DNA of 28,009 nucleotides from Conoideocrella luteorostrata (taxonomy: Eukaryota > Ascomycota > Sordariomycetes > Hypocreales > Clavicipitaceae), in assembly GCA_032433595.1 (NCBI GenBank), contig JASWJB010000443.1, forward strand, positions 1 to 28,009. The letters run 5' to 3'. Position 1 is the stretch's first letter, and each line of letters opens with the position of its first letter. This document shows, one piece after another, positions 9,284 through 19,145 of the stretch. The position numbers and the translations under genes were made by a program. Under the pieces are notes generated by a model, which searched no databases, had not been told where the DNA came from, and saw only the letters and a program-made list of their open reading frames with translations.

Positions 9284-10780
9284 ATGAGCCACACACTGAG
9301 TGGTCAACAAGCTGAGGAGCTGTGCGTTTGTATCATGCTTGCAGTCTGAATGCACACTAAAGCTTCATTACCAGACACAAATCGATCATAGCATATCTGT
9401 CGGCCAATGGACAAACGCATACTACTGCAACACTTCGTGAGGAGGTTAGACTTGGAGAGGATGTATTCAACATAGATCTGGCGAAGAAATACGAAAACTT
9501 GCTGGAAAAGAAATGGACCAGTGTTGTCAGATTGCAAAAAAGGCACGTTGCTGTTCACCACGGTTGCTTATGACTAAAATCCGCTTATTCACTGTCTAAT
9601 TCGGCTCGTATTGTAGATCATGCAGCTTGAGTCTCGAAACACAGTCTTGCAATCGGAGCTCGACGGCATCAATCAAGAAGCTTCTAAGCAAAACCAAGAT
9701 CCTACTTCCTGGTTGCCCACATTGCCGCCGCGATATTCTCTACAATCGCATAAAGGAAATGTAAATTGTGTTTCCTTCCATCCGATATTCTCGTCGATTG
9801 CCTCAGGTTCCGACGATTGCACGATCAAAATATGGGATTGGGAGTTTGGCGAGCTGGAAAAGACAATCAAAGGGCACACGCAAGCAGTACGGGATCTAGA
9901 CTATGGGGGCCCAAAAGGGGGCATTCTTTTGGCTTCCTGCAGTTCTGATCTCACCATCAAGCTATGGGACCCTGCAAACGAGTATAAGAACATCCGTACG
10001 TTGCAAGGTCACGATCACATCATTTGCTCTGCTCGTTTCATACCGTTTGGAGATGCCAACGGCGGTGTTGAGAATCTACTCATCAGTGCAAGCGGAGACC
10101 AGACTCTGAAAGTATGGAATGTCGGCACGGGACATTGCCTTAAAACACTACGAGGGCATACAGACTGGGTACGATCAGTTTGCCCATCCATAGAGGGGCG
10201 ATTTCTTTTATCAGCAGGGAATGACTGGACAGCCCGATTGTGGGACATCTCTGACCCAAACCCTGAGAGCAAGCTAACGTTAATGGGCCATGCCCACGGC
10301 ATCAATTGCTGTGCTATTGCACCAGCCACGGCGTATGGATATTTGGCAGCAATGGCCGGATCGAAGGCACAGCCACCATCAGGTGGCGCAGTTGAGTTTG
10401 TAGCGACTGGGTCTCGAGACAAGACTATCAAGCTTTGGGATGCTCGCGGGACCTGTCTGAAAACGTTAACTGGTCACAACAACTGGGTGACCGCAGTTTT
10501 GTTCCACCCCGGTGGCAAGTATCTCCTCTCGGTGGCGGACGACAAAACGCTGCGGTACTGGGACTTGAGTCAAGAAGGACAATGCATAAAAGTGCTGGAG
10601 GGTATTCATGAACAATTTATCACTTGTTTTAGATGGGCTCCGTCAGTCGCCAAGGACATATCCACAGCCAAAGGCTATGTCCATGGTGCGAATATGAAGA
10701 CAGACTCTTCGAGCGCGCAAATCCGCTGCGTTGTCGCTACAGGAAGCATGGATATGACAGTGAAAATATTTACAAATTAA
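9284..10780 (+). CDS. nudF: LIS1/PAC1-type nuclear distribution protein, 3 exons
   Basis: Exons 9284-9321, 9375-9546 and 9617-10780 sum to 1374 nt (457 aa), a normal PAC1/nudF length. The N-terminus has a LisH dimerisation motif ([18 protein letters not shown], about residues 8-25, then the REEV.L helix), a [16 protein letters not shown] segment and a coiled coil beginning at IMQLESRN. Seven WD40 repeats follow, with repeat ends such as IKIWDWE, IKLWDPA, LKVWNVG, ARLWDIS, IKLWDAR, LRYWDLS and VKIFTN. Family knowledge: LIS1 regulates cytoplasmic dynein and nuclear migration with NudE/NudC. The exon 1/2 join restores the conserved ELHKS exactly. Intron 2 uses a weaker donor (GTTGCT), leaving KRH where relatives usually read KK. 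Some fungi carry two PAC1 paralogues; whether this is the main or the second copy is not visible here. Confidence 0.93.
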
Positions 10781-11778
10781 AAGGTGCAGGGCGACCAGGA
10801 GCAGGTTGCTTGCAGCTCCACCAAGCAGCAGCCCATCTGCATGTGTCCAGTTGAATTGGCACTCTTTGGCTTGATCACGACTCGCAGGGCCGCTGGACTC
10901 CTCCCCAACGTCGTCCATGCTAGCAACACAAAAAAAACAAGCCTTTATGGCTCACAACCTTAAAGCAAATCAAGATGAACGCCTCAGACTTCATTCACCA
11001 GGAATGAGAAGAACAAACTGCTTGATAGTACTTCTCTATCTACTCACTCTCCGTATCAAGGGTTGATGTAGCCAGACTTTCGCAACTTCCTTCTCCCCAC
11101 GTTAATTCCCAGACGACCTTAAATAAAATAAAGCCGTTCGATGCTCGCCGTGTTTTCCCCAGTCGAAACAACTAGTATTCCTAATTTCTGGCGGTTGACA
11201 CGAGCTTCTTCTTGATGCGATGATCACTAGTGCTAGTAGCGCGTTCTATGATCTTAACCCTCCGCTGGCTGCTCTTCTTGTTCTCACGTGGAGAAACTTC
11301 TTGCCGGGGTACATATACTGTAGCCACGTCATGTATTGATGGCTGCTGCTGGAGCTCGGGAAGGCTGGGTTCGCTCATCTCGCTCCCTAAAAGTGGCGTG
11401 AGCGGTGAATGCGGAAATTGCACGGCCTGGAGGAAGAAATTTACCGTCAGCCAGGGAACCACTCCCTTGCCGCAGCTCGGCATGTCCTGTAATGACTTTT
11501 TCATATTTGGAAAAGAGAGTGCGGAGGTGATTGCTGTGCATTGTTTTATCCATGCAAGTGGATGCTTGTGAGCTACGAGAATTAACTGATTATACACTCT
11601 CCGCCGGCGTACGGTAGGACGGTTTCACACCCGAATTAAGAATTTTAGGATATTATTTGAGAGTTTAACATTAATGACAGTTTAGCAAATATAGAGCGCT
11701 CAGCCTAAGTCATCATTCTATCCAATGTGCAGATCATACAACTGAGAGAGTAGCAAACCCATCCGTTGGGGCATAGCT
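10781..11778. other. Intergenic stretch downstream of nudF
   Basis: This stretch should contain the 3' end of the nudF transcript. A minus-strand frame at 11597-11181 stays open for 138 codons, with an internal ATG at 11378 giving 65 aa rich in Lys/Arg/Ser. It shows no motif I recognise and codon use does not convince me, so it is left uncalled. Nothing else was seen. Confidence 0.45.
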
Positions 11779-12066
11779 CTATGAACTAAGCAGCGGCCGA
11801 AAACTCTTCTCGTGTATACGAGCGGCATGTGCTCTAAAGGCAGTCGGGGTACTGCACACCATAGAACACATAGGGCACTCATTTGGACCCCCATTTGTGA
11901 GACTGAGATGAGTGTCTAGGTAATTCCATAGCATTGCTCTTCGCGTATATCTGTTTTTGCACCAGATGCAAGACTCAGGCAGCCTTTGACCTGAAGAGGA
12001 GCTCCATTTAGGAGCAACACGACTATACGGCGGCGGTGGTGTTAAGGGCTGGCTGTGATGTGTTTC
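11779..12066 (-). pseudogene. C2H2 zinc-finger protein, C-terminal exon or relic
   Basis: The minus strand is open from 12066 to a TAG at 11781-11779 (95 codons). It carries two zinc-finger-like units: CIWCKNRYTRRAMLWNYLDTH, then ECPMC-SMVC followed by AFRAHAARIH. The spacing of Cys and His pairs resembles the C-terminal C2H2 pair of fungal zinc-finger/FluG-domain-type proteins. No ATG precedes the first finger in frame, and a TGA lies just upstream (12069-12067). An AG acceptor (CATCACAG) nearby could make this the last exon of a spliced gene. However, the next 245 bp before the SDR stop contain no convincing upstream exon, so a truncated relic is more likely. Function unknown; the fingers suggest nucleic-acid binding. 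Confidence 0.5.
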
Positions 12067-12314
12067 TCAAATCTGAGAACCAATTTCGACTGGATCTACT
12101 TGGAGCGTGGCTATGGCGTCCAAATGTCTCTGTTAGTTCCGCTTGTCAGAACCCTATCTTGATCTCGCGCCTTCTTGGCTTGGTACGAGATAAAAGGTGG
12201 CAAAGCACTAGCTCTCGTTCTGTCATATATCAATTGCGGACGGAAAACGCTATCCTGCGCCTCGCGGCAGGGACTGATGCGTCTGTCCCGCAAGTCCGTG
12301 AGGTAGGAGTAGCC

Positions 12315-13229
12315 TCAGCACAAAATGCCACCACCATCCACGATTATGTCGGCGCCATTGATATAGGTTCCTGCGTTGCTGGCCAGGAGTACGACTGTGC
12401 CCGTGATTTCTGAGGAATGACCCATTCTGCCTGTAGGGTTGCGCTGGGCCCAGATCTTGCGATGGCCAGCAATACCGTCTCCCTCGTTGAGAATGGTATC
12501 CATGTATCCGGGGCTGATAGTATTGGTACGAATACCATGGTACGCCCATTCGGCAGCCAAACAATTCTTCAATGATAGAAGGGCAGCTTTGCTGACGTTG
12601 TATGCTGCTTGTGGCTGGGGATAATTGACTCGGTGTGCTGAAATTGACGCAGTCAAGATTATGGAGCCACCGGTGCCTTGCTGGATCATCCTCCTGGCTG
12701 CAGCTTGCGCACAAATAAAAGCGCCCGTTGTGTTTATGTCGATAATCTTCCGCCACTGCGCAACAGGCATATCGACCGACTCGACGCAGCCGACAACGCC
12801 CACAAACGATGCCATGATGTCGATTGACCCAAGGAGCTGTGTCGCGCTGGTCATGGCAGCGTCGACGGCCGCCTCGTCAGTAATGTCTACCTTGGCAGTG
12901 CTTATCTTCGCTTTGGGAAACTTTTCTTGCAGCCCCGTAATCTCAGCTTGCGCTGATGATGGGTTGACGTCGAATATGACCAGCCCGCCAAGGCCATGCT
13001 CCAGCAGCGCATCGCACGCCCTGATACCGAGCGCTCCCGCTCCTCCTGCGACGACCGCATTTCCTCTCACGGTAAATCGTTGCTGGGCTCCTAGGGTAGG
13101 GTCTTTCGCAATTGCCAAGTTTGGCGAGGGTGTCATTGAAGTATCGCTGCCATCGCTGAAGAGCATGGATGGTATGGTGGCTCTGGCAAGTAGTGCGTCG
13201 CGCTCGTTTATTTCCGCTGAGGGAGCCAT
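12315..13229 (-). CDS. Short-chain dehydrogenase/reductase (SDR), intronless
   Basis: A single open frame of 304 aa starts at the first ATG (13229) and ends at TGA 12317-12315. It is a classical SDR: nucleotide-binding VVAGGAGALG (residues 59-68), INTTG, the Ser region TASISAH, and the active-site pair Tyr210/Lys214 in YNVSK, followed by TNTISPGYMDT and the C-terminal NGADIIVDGG. It resembles fungal polyol/ketose reductases of the D-arabinitol/L-xylulose/mannitol dehydrogenase type, which reduce a keto-sugar with NAD(P)H. It has about 50 extra N-terminal residues before the Rossmann fold; these are low in motifs and do not form an obvious signal peptide. Lack of introns contrasts with most neighbours. 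Substrate unproven; it may take part in the same carbohydrate metabolism as the genes at 17815-23971. Confidence 0.88.
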   Translation of the reverse strand: MAPSAEINERDALLARATIPSMLFSDGSDTSMTPSPNLAIAKDPTLGAQQRFTVRGNAVVAGGAGALGIRACDALLEHGLGGLVIFDVNPSSAQAEITGLQEKFPKAKISTAKVDITDEAAVDAAMTSATQLLGSIDIMASFVGVVGCVESVDMPVAQWRKIIDINTTGAFICAQAAARRMIQQGTGGSIILTASISAHRVNYPQPQAAYNVSKAALLSLKNCLAAEWAYHGIRTNTISPGYMDTILNEGDGIAGHRKIWAQRNPTGRMGHSSEITGTVVLLASNAGTYINGADIIVDGGGILC

Positions 13230-13721
13230 TTCAATGAGGTTTTGGATGGTCTATTTCTCTAATATGAAAATTTTGTAGCTGGGTCACGTCTTAGCTGAGT
13301 TGACGTCTATTTTAAATACATGCCCCAACCCAAAAAGTGCTGAGTACAAGTGGCCCGACCGTGTCTGCGTGGATCTACTCATACTACCTCATTCGGTAGA
13401 CCACTTGGCCATTCTGAACATTCGCGGTCGACTGTTGTCCGTGTTTAAAGCAGGGCGGGAGGCAGGGGTGGCTGCGACCCCGAGTACGCTCCACATCGGA
13501 TTGCAGTGGTCCGATGGCGATGGCGATGCCCGAGCTGTTAAGCAGCGCCGATGAAATGCTAACGATGGGATGTCGTTAACCGCAAGTGGCATTATTTGGA
13601 CCTGAGCAAGTTAAAGTATTGCATGCATAAAGAGCTCCTTTAGTTTCCGAAGGCTTTTTAGGCTTATGACTGTATTTGAGCGCCCAGCACGAGCGCCACG
13701 ACGACATGGAGAGATCGGACG
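13230..13721. other. Intergenic stretch between SDR start and kinase relic
   Basis: Upstream of the minus-strand SDR, so it should include that gene's promoter. Small open frames on both strands show no recognisable domains. Nothing else was seen. Confidence 0.45.
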
Positions 13722-14300
13722 ATGTTATTTTTAGAAGTCTACAGCTCCCTGACTGCCAGGAGCCTCCAGGTTTACAGGGAGGAGAGGCTAAAAGACAGCC
13801 TCTTGCGCCGGAAAGTCATTGCCTCGGCAGGGCCGCCGGACTCGGGAAAATCGACCATCGCCGCAGAGGTGGTTCGGCGTCTGAACGATGCGGTCGGATC
13901 CGAAGTCGAATATACATCTCTCGAACGCAACAGATCGGCCCCATCTTCGTACCCGGCTTCGACCATGCGCTGAAAGATCCGGTGGAGAATGGCGTCTCCA
14001 TCCGGCCCGAGGTCGAAGTCGTCGTCATAGAGGGTAATTGAATCCTGTTTGATCAAGATCCGTAGGCGGGGATTCAAGAGTTGGTAGACGACACTTGGTT
14101 TGTAGATGTAGATGTCGACTTGACACAAACGCGGGTGGCGGCACGGCATCTTTCCTCGGGTCTTGAGTTGACTTGGCAGGCTGCTCTCACCAGGGCTGAC
14201 AAGAACGACGTTTTCAATTGCCAGGAGGTTCGGAATCGACTGATCGCTCCAGCTATCAAGGTGGAAAGTATTCAGCAGGACAATTTCAAGGGACATGCCA
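13722..14300 (+). pseudogene. YFH7/uridine-kinase-like P-loop kinase with internal deletion and stops
   Basis: From ATG 13722 the + strand encodes the start of a P-loop kinase of the phosphoribulokinase/uridine kinase/YFH7 group, with RRKVIASAGPPDSGKSTIAA as a Walker A region (residues about 29-47; relatives have GPPGSGKST, here Gly to Asp). After about 13915 the frame shifts. The +2 frame resumes with FVPGFDHALKDPVENGV and then VEVVVIEGN. The segment that normally lies between (about 60-70 residues with the DGFH substrate motif) is absent. TGA at 14039-14041 and TAG at 14063-14065 interrupt the continuing frame. It then reads WFVDVDVDLTQTRVAARHL and later DKNDVFN, a good match to the family's C-terminal half. 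Deletion, frameshift and two stops make a pseudogene. A long antisense frame (14404-13772) overlaps it and I consider it a shadow. Confidence 0.78.
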
Positions 14301-14916
14301 ATTCTTTGTCGACAACAGTCAGGGATACGCGCAGCCTGAGGCCAGCGTGTGCGCACCAACAGTATGAATGCTTCAGTCTTGGCTGACGCGGCTCGCGATT
14401 GCAAAGTTGAGAGCAGAAAAATTTAAAGATGCAAAACGAAAGATTCCCGTATGTTGGTGTTTATGTTTATGTTCTTGCTTCAGATCATTGTGATTTAATG
14501 CTAGAATTGTACAATTAAGAACAATCCAGGTGGCAACCCAAATGCATGTCCAACTTCGCGCTAGCAAGAACAGCTATTGCACCAATTGACCGCAAAAGTC
14601 GCCGCCGGGCTGGGCGTTTCAGCGGCAGCAACGTGACCACCGCCACTGAGTTTTACCGCCTCCGCTGCGAATTTGCGGGCCTGCTTTCTCTGCGCAAATC
14701 CGCCGCCATAATCGAGCGCCGTCGCTGCAATGTGGTGAACATGAACGGCTGCTTAACTCACCTTCGCTTCGTCGTCTCATAAGCCATGCTTCAACGCACA
14801 TGCTAAACTCTCTGGAGGAAATCTCTCAACCGCAAGACCGGGAGGGTAAGTAGCAATTGGTAGATGCGACGGCAGGGCCGCTGCGTGCCCTCGCAGACGC
14901 CCGTCAGCCTCCGACT
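14301..14916. promoter_or_regulatory. Upstream region of the Zn2Cys6 regulator
   Basis: No gene recognised. It contains GC-rich patches with several CGG/CCG triplets, including CGG-N5-CCG at about 14870-14880. Zn2Cys6 proteins commonly bind paired CGG triplets, so self-regulation is conceivable but unproven. Confidence 0.4.
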
Positions 14917-17251
14917 ATGAACTCAGGCAGCGTATCCAAGTCGTCCCAGAACCGAGCATGTCTCGAGTGTCAGAAGCGAAAAACTAGGTGCGTGTCGAGC
15001 CCGCATGCTGATTCCTGCACATACTGCGTCCGGGCTCGAAAAGAGTGCGTATTTGAGGTGAACCCGACGCGCACGCCGCTCACCAGGAAGAACTTTGATG
15101 CCTTGGAAAAGCGATGCGCCCAACTGGAGACAGCGTTACGCACCCTCAGTGGGAGGATAAACGTTGATAAAGACCTCGAGCAATTAGCTAAGGACAATGC
15201 TAATCACGCTGCTACCGACTCCGGGCAAACTGAGGAAACCAACCTGGCCGAGCCGGCTCAGGACCCGGAGACAACAGAAGGCTCTCCAAACAGCTATGAG
15301 TGGATCGAAGCTGTCCACATATCTTCAGGACATGGCGAAATCTCAGATAGGGATGCGGAAGACTACGAGATGGCATCAATGGCCGCCCGCGGGTCTGGAT
15401 ACCTGGGTATTGAATTTTCGTCCCCTTGGGCCACACAAGCTTGGCGCTAATCAGCGTTGTAGGAAACACCTCGGTATCAGATATTCTGCGAACAATATCA
15501 GGTTTGGTCCCAGGGTTCGAGACTCCAGCTTCGTCGCGACGTCATCGGACGCCGCGCAGAGAGCAGCGCCATCGTCGGGCGGACAACCTAGTAGTCAATG
15601 CCTCCTTGTTCTCTGATGTCGTTGCCGGTCGCCTGATTGACGCCTACTTTTCCTATTACAACACCTCCTATCCTATTATACACGAGAAATCATTCAAGAG
15701 GCAGCGTGAGCACTATAAACACCGCATGCCTAGCGCAGCGTCCACGTCGTGCTGGATGGCCACCCAATGCACAGTCCTGGCAATAGGCCAGTGGACTCTA
15801 GACGACGAACCCCAAGCCTCGTCATATTTTGCAGCCGCCCGATCTTGGCTGTCGGCGCGGGCCCTGGAATCTGGTACCGTGGGTGCTTTGCAGGCGTTTT
15901 TGCTCATGGTGCGTACTGAAACAACTTGCGCGGTTGCTGTTGGATCGAGTGCTGACACGCAACCTAGGCAAACTACATCCAGAAGCGTGGTAAGCCTAAC
16001 ACAGGATATAATATGATCGGTATCGCCTACAGAATGGCTCTCGGCCTGGGCATGCATAGAGAAATGACGGATCCCCGGCAAGACACTCTGCGCGCTGAGA
16101 GACGAAGGCTGCTATTCTGGATACTGTTCTGTTTCGATAGCGGGCTGAGTATCACCACTGGTCGGCCAATGGCTAATATTGACTCCTTCATCGATGTGAA
16201 GTTGCCTCGAAACATTGACGATTCGGTAAGTGGCTATCAGCGATAGTTGATCAGCACACACTGACAGTTATAGTCACTCGACCTTGGCGAAAGTATACCC
16301 GAAGAAATTAATAGTCCAACGCAACGCTCGGCCATGATTGCGCAGACGCACCTCGCTGGTATTGCCAACGAAATCTATACCGCTTTCTGGTCTGCCAAAA
16401 CGCCACAGGTTGAGACCAACCACGACATCGCTCTCACCATGGAAGTCAAGCTGTTCAGCTGGCGAAACTCGTTACCGAGATACTTCACCGCGTCGAACGT
16501 TCCAGACTGGTTTCTAGGGCCACGAGCGATTGTGCTGTGGAAAGAGCAGAACTTGCGCATCCTGCTCTGGCGTTCCAGTCAGCGCCGCCAATCTGTCGCA
16601 ACCGGGAAGTCTGTAGCGAAGTTGAAGTGTCACGCGACGGCAGTTGAAACGATCAAGGATATTTCCATATTTTGCGAGGAGCATGAAAATCTGCTCCACA
16701 TGGGCTTGAATTGGTACGCGACTTACTTCTTATTCCAGGCTGTGCTTGTTCTTGAAGTGAACAGGGTGGAGAATCCGGGGCCGATGCAGCCAAGCCAAGA
16801 GCATGCTCACGGCCCTACCTACGGCTCGGTGACAAGCGAAGCCGAGATATTGTCACAGGGGCGGAAGTGCCTGCAGATGCTCAAAAAGCCTAATTCCGCT
16901 GCGGGCCGCTGCATTGAGACGCTGGACCGCATTAGCAGCCCGACAACATCATCGGCGGCTTCTGGTAAGCGCATGACGCCGCCTCCATCGGATAGGCGCC
17001 ATAACAGGAGTCATCTGCAGCCTGGTGACGATTCATCTGATCTCCAAGATGCCGGCTCCAGCAGTGGCCCTGTGGATACCATCACCCCGGACTCGCTGGC
17101 AATGGACTGGACGACGTTTGCTGACCCATCGCTCCAAATGCTGCTGGACGATCGGCAGATGGACGAAGCTTTCCGAGGTCTAGAGGGCTTTCCTGGGACA
17201 CTTGATCAAGATTCATTCAACTATATGGGTGGGTATACTTTTAGTTCTTGA
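14917..17251 (+). CDS. Zn2Cys6 fungal transcription factor with MHR domain, 4 exons
   Basis: Exons 14917-15406, 15463-15908, 15968-16225 and 16274-17251 sum to 2172 nt (723 aa). The introns are 56, 59 and 48 bp, and the first has a GCTAATC branch site. The Gal4-type zinc cluster uses Cys15, 18, 25, 34, 37 and 44 (C-x2-C-x6-C-x8-C-x2-C-x6-C), followed by a basic linker and a short coiled-coil-like stretch (LEKRCAQLETALRTL). The fungal-specific middle homology region starts near LIDAYFSYYNTSYPIIHEKSF and includes NYIQKRGKPNTGYNMIG, IAYRMALGLGMHRE and RRRLLFWILFCFDSGLSITTGRP. Predicted nuclear DNA-binding regulator. The gene immediately downstream is a sugar/polyol-type SDR on the same strand, which suggests a pathway-specific activator (inference). 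The start is the first ATG of the frame, 14 codons before the first zinc ligand. Confidence 0.92.
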
Positions 17252-17814
17252 GTATACGAAGGAGCCGGATTGTAGAATCATGTAATACTAAAACAAGTCA
17301 AACTACATCGGCGGCACTGTAATGGATAGGTGAACCACCTTCGAGGATAGCCTATTTATCCCTGGGCGATCTGCTTCTAGCCATAGGTGAGCGCAGCGGA
17401 GGATAGCCTAGCTAATGTCTCGATGCAGTGCTGTGCAAGGTTGGCGGCAAAGTCCCTGGCGGAAGGTTATCAGTGGTCCGCAGTGGATCGCGGCGCTCCG
17501 CAGCCAGCCAGCCTGCGGGCAGACGCCATCGGAGGTCTCATGCCGACAGCGGCAACGACCAGACTTCAATGCTACGCTCCGCTGTGACGCCCGGCCCACA
17601 CAAGGTCGGCGCTCCGTCTTCCGAGGGTTGGGCATCATGCTTTTGCGCTTCTGGCTGGGGAAGTAAATAAAAGCGAAAGAGGTTGGGCAGGTCTAATGAC
17701 TCTTGAAAACTTATTTTCTACATATCCTCTATTGCTCCCTTTAAATTCGAAAGGGCATAGAAGCAGCCAAAGCCAGGCACCCACCTACTAGCATCCACTT
17801 GCAAGCTAGCAACC
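17252..17814. promoter_or_regulatory. Promoter region of the SDR with repeated CGG-N4-CCG
   Basis: No convincing gene; overlapping GC-rich frames at 17387-17670 on three frames look like composition artefacts. The 10-mer CGGCGCTCCG occurs exactly twice, at 17491-17500 and 17607-17616, each an inverted CGG pair spaced by four bases, the kind of site Zn2Cys6 dimers bind. CGGAAGGTTATCAGTGGTCCG-type spaced triplets also lie at about 17460-17480. The sequence GAGGATAGCCTA recurs near 17342 and 17400. Confidence 0.5.
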
Positions 17815-18846
17815 ATGTCTATGAACGAGCAGAACTGCACGGTGATCCGGGATGGTTTCCCCAGACCATTCCCCGACACGCCCAACAACGTTCTCGAGCA
17901 ATTCAAGCTTCCAGGCCGGGTGGCAGTTGTCACCGGAGCTGCCGATGGCATTGGCTACGCAGTCGCCGAGGCTATGGCTGAGGCTGGTGCACACGTCGGC
18001 CTGTGGTACAATTCCAACGAAGCGGCCATCGAGAGAGCCGAAGAGCTGGCCAAGACACACGGCGTCAAGACTGTCGCATTCAAAGTTGACGGTATGTACC
18101 ATACAAATACACCCAGCCCTTCCTAGCATTGCATTCGCTGACTCTCTTCCAGTATCTGACTCGGCAGCAGTCGAGAGCACCATGGCCAAGGTTGTCGAGC
18201 AATTCGGCAAAATTGACATCTTTGTTGCCAACGCCGGTATTTTTGGTCCTTTCTACTTTTATTCAGTCATAAGGCAGGCGAGTTTGACTGACAGCCACAA
18301 GGCATGGCCATCTCCAAGCCAATCCTCGAGCAGACGCTCCCAGAGTACGAGAAGCAGCTGTCAGTAAATGGTATGCAAGTGTCCTTCTAACCAAATACAA
18401 CAGGACTGTCCAGGAAATATGACATTGCTAACAAGGTCATTGCAGTCGGCGGTGTTGTATACTGCGCCAAGTACGCTGGAGAAGTCTTCAGGCGCCAGGG
18501 CTCTGGTAACCTGATCATCACGTCCAGTATGAGCGGGCACATTGTCAACGTGCCTGTCGACCAACCTATCTACAACGGCACCAAGGCTTTTGTCACGCAT
18601 TTCGGCAAGTCCCTGGCGCGCGAGTGGCGAGAATTCGCTCGTGTCAACATCGTCTCGCCTGGTTTCTTCGACACAAAACTCGGCGCAGGGCCGCTGGCCG
18701 TCAACGAGGCCTACCGCATGGCTGTCCTCGGTCGACAGGGCCACGTGCGCGAGATCAAGGGTCTTTATTTGTATCTTGCTAGTGATGCGTCATCTTATAC
18801 TACCGGAAGCGATGTTATTATCGACGGAGGATATGTCTTGCCGTAA
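17815..18846 (+). CDS. Sorbose/L-xylulose reductase-like SDR, 4 exons
   Basis: Exons 17815-18091, 18153-18236, 18302-18370 and 18446-18846 sum to 831 nt (276 aa). It is a classical SDR: TGAADGIG cofactor motif at residues 40-47, FVANAG split by intron 2, Ser171-173 in TSSMSG, and catalytic Tyr186/Lys190 in YNGTK. VNIVSPGFFDT follows, then the C-terminal GSDVIIDGGYVLP. The N-terminal PDTPNNVLEQFKLPGRVAVVTG closely follows the pattern of fungal Sou1-type sorbose reductases and L-xylulose/mannitol-2-dehydrogenases, which interconvert keto-sugars and polyols with NADP(H) in the cytosol. Intron 2 (18237-18301) interrupts NAG. Its neighbours are a Zn2Cys6 regulator upstream and a transporter relic plus polyol dehydrogenase downstream, supporting a role in sugar-alcohol catabolism. 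Exact substrate not determinable. Confidence 0.9.
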
Positions 18847-19145
18847 ACTGGAAAATGTTTGTTTAAATTTAGATGAAGTAGAGGATCAAATTGCACATAT
18901 CCGTTCTGTCCATAAGCTATACTACTGTACTTTACTGCACAGAATGACCCAACACGGCTACAGTCAGCAATTGTAACAACTCAAGCTGCTAATTTCGGAC
19001 TTAATGTATGGAGCGATCCCTTCCAGAAAATGAGTTTTGCATGACGTCAGGAGTGTGCGAAATAGAGTCGCCACTGACATGCGTCAACTCGCTATTTAAA
19101 TAGACCAATTCAACGCATCTCTGTATCCTACGGCAAGTTTAATTC
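18847..19145. other. Convergent intergenic stretch
   Basis: Lies between two convergent genes. No gene or RNA recognised; AT-rich 3' flank of the SDR. Confidence 0.45.

Noticed and set aside
11181..11597. Minus-strand open frame of 138 codons downstream of nudF
   Set aside because: A Lys/Arg/Ser-rich tail without a known family; could be a small protein but sequence alone gives no support.
13772..14404. Minus-strand open frame of 210 codons
   Set aside because: It lies opposite the kinase relic, whose + strand fragments match a known family in two frames. The antisense translation has no motif.
17387..17670. Three overlapping GC-rich open frames on the + strand and one on the minus
   Set aside because: All frames stay open together, typical of GC-rich composition. 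No domain is visible and the place suits the SDR promoter.
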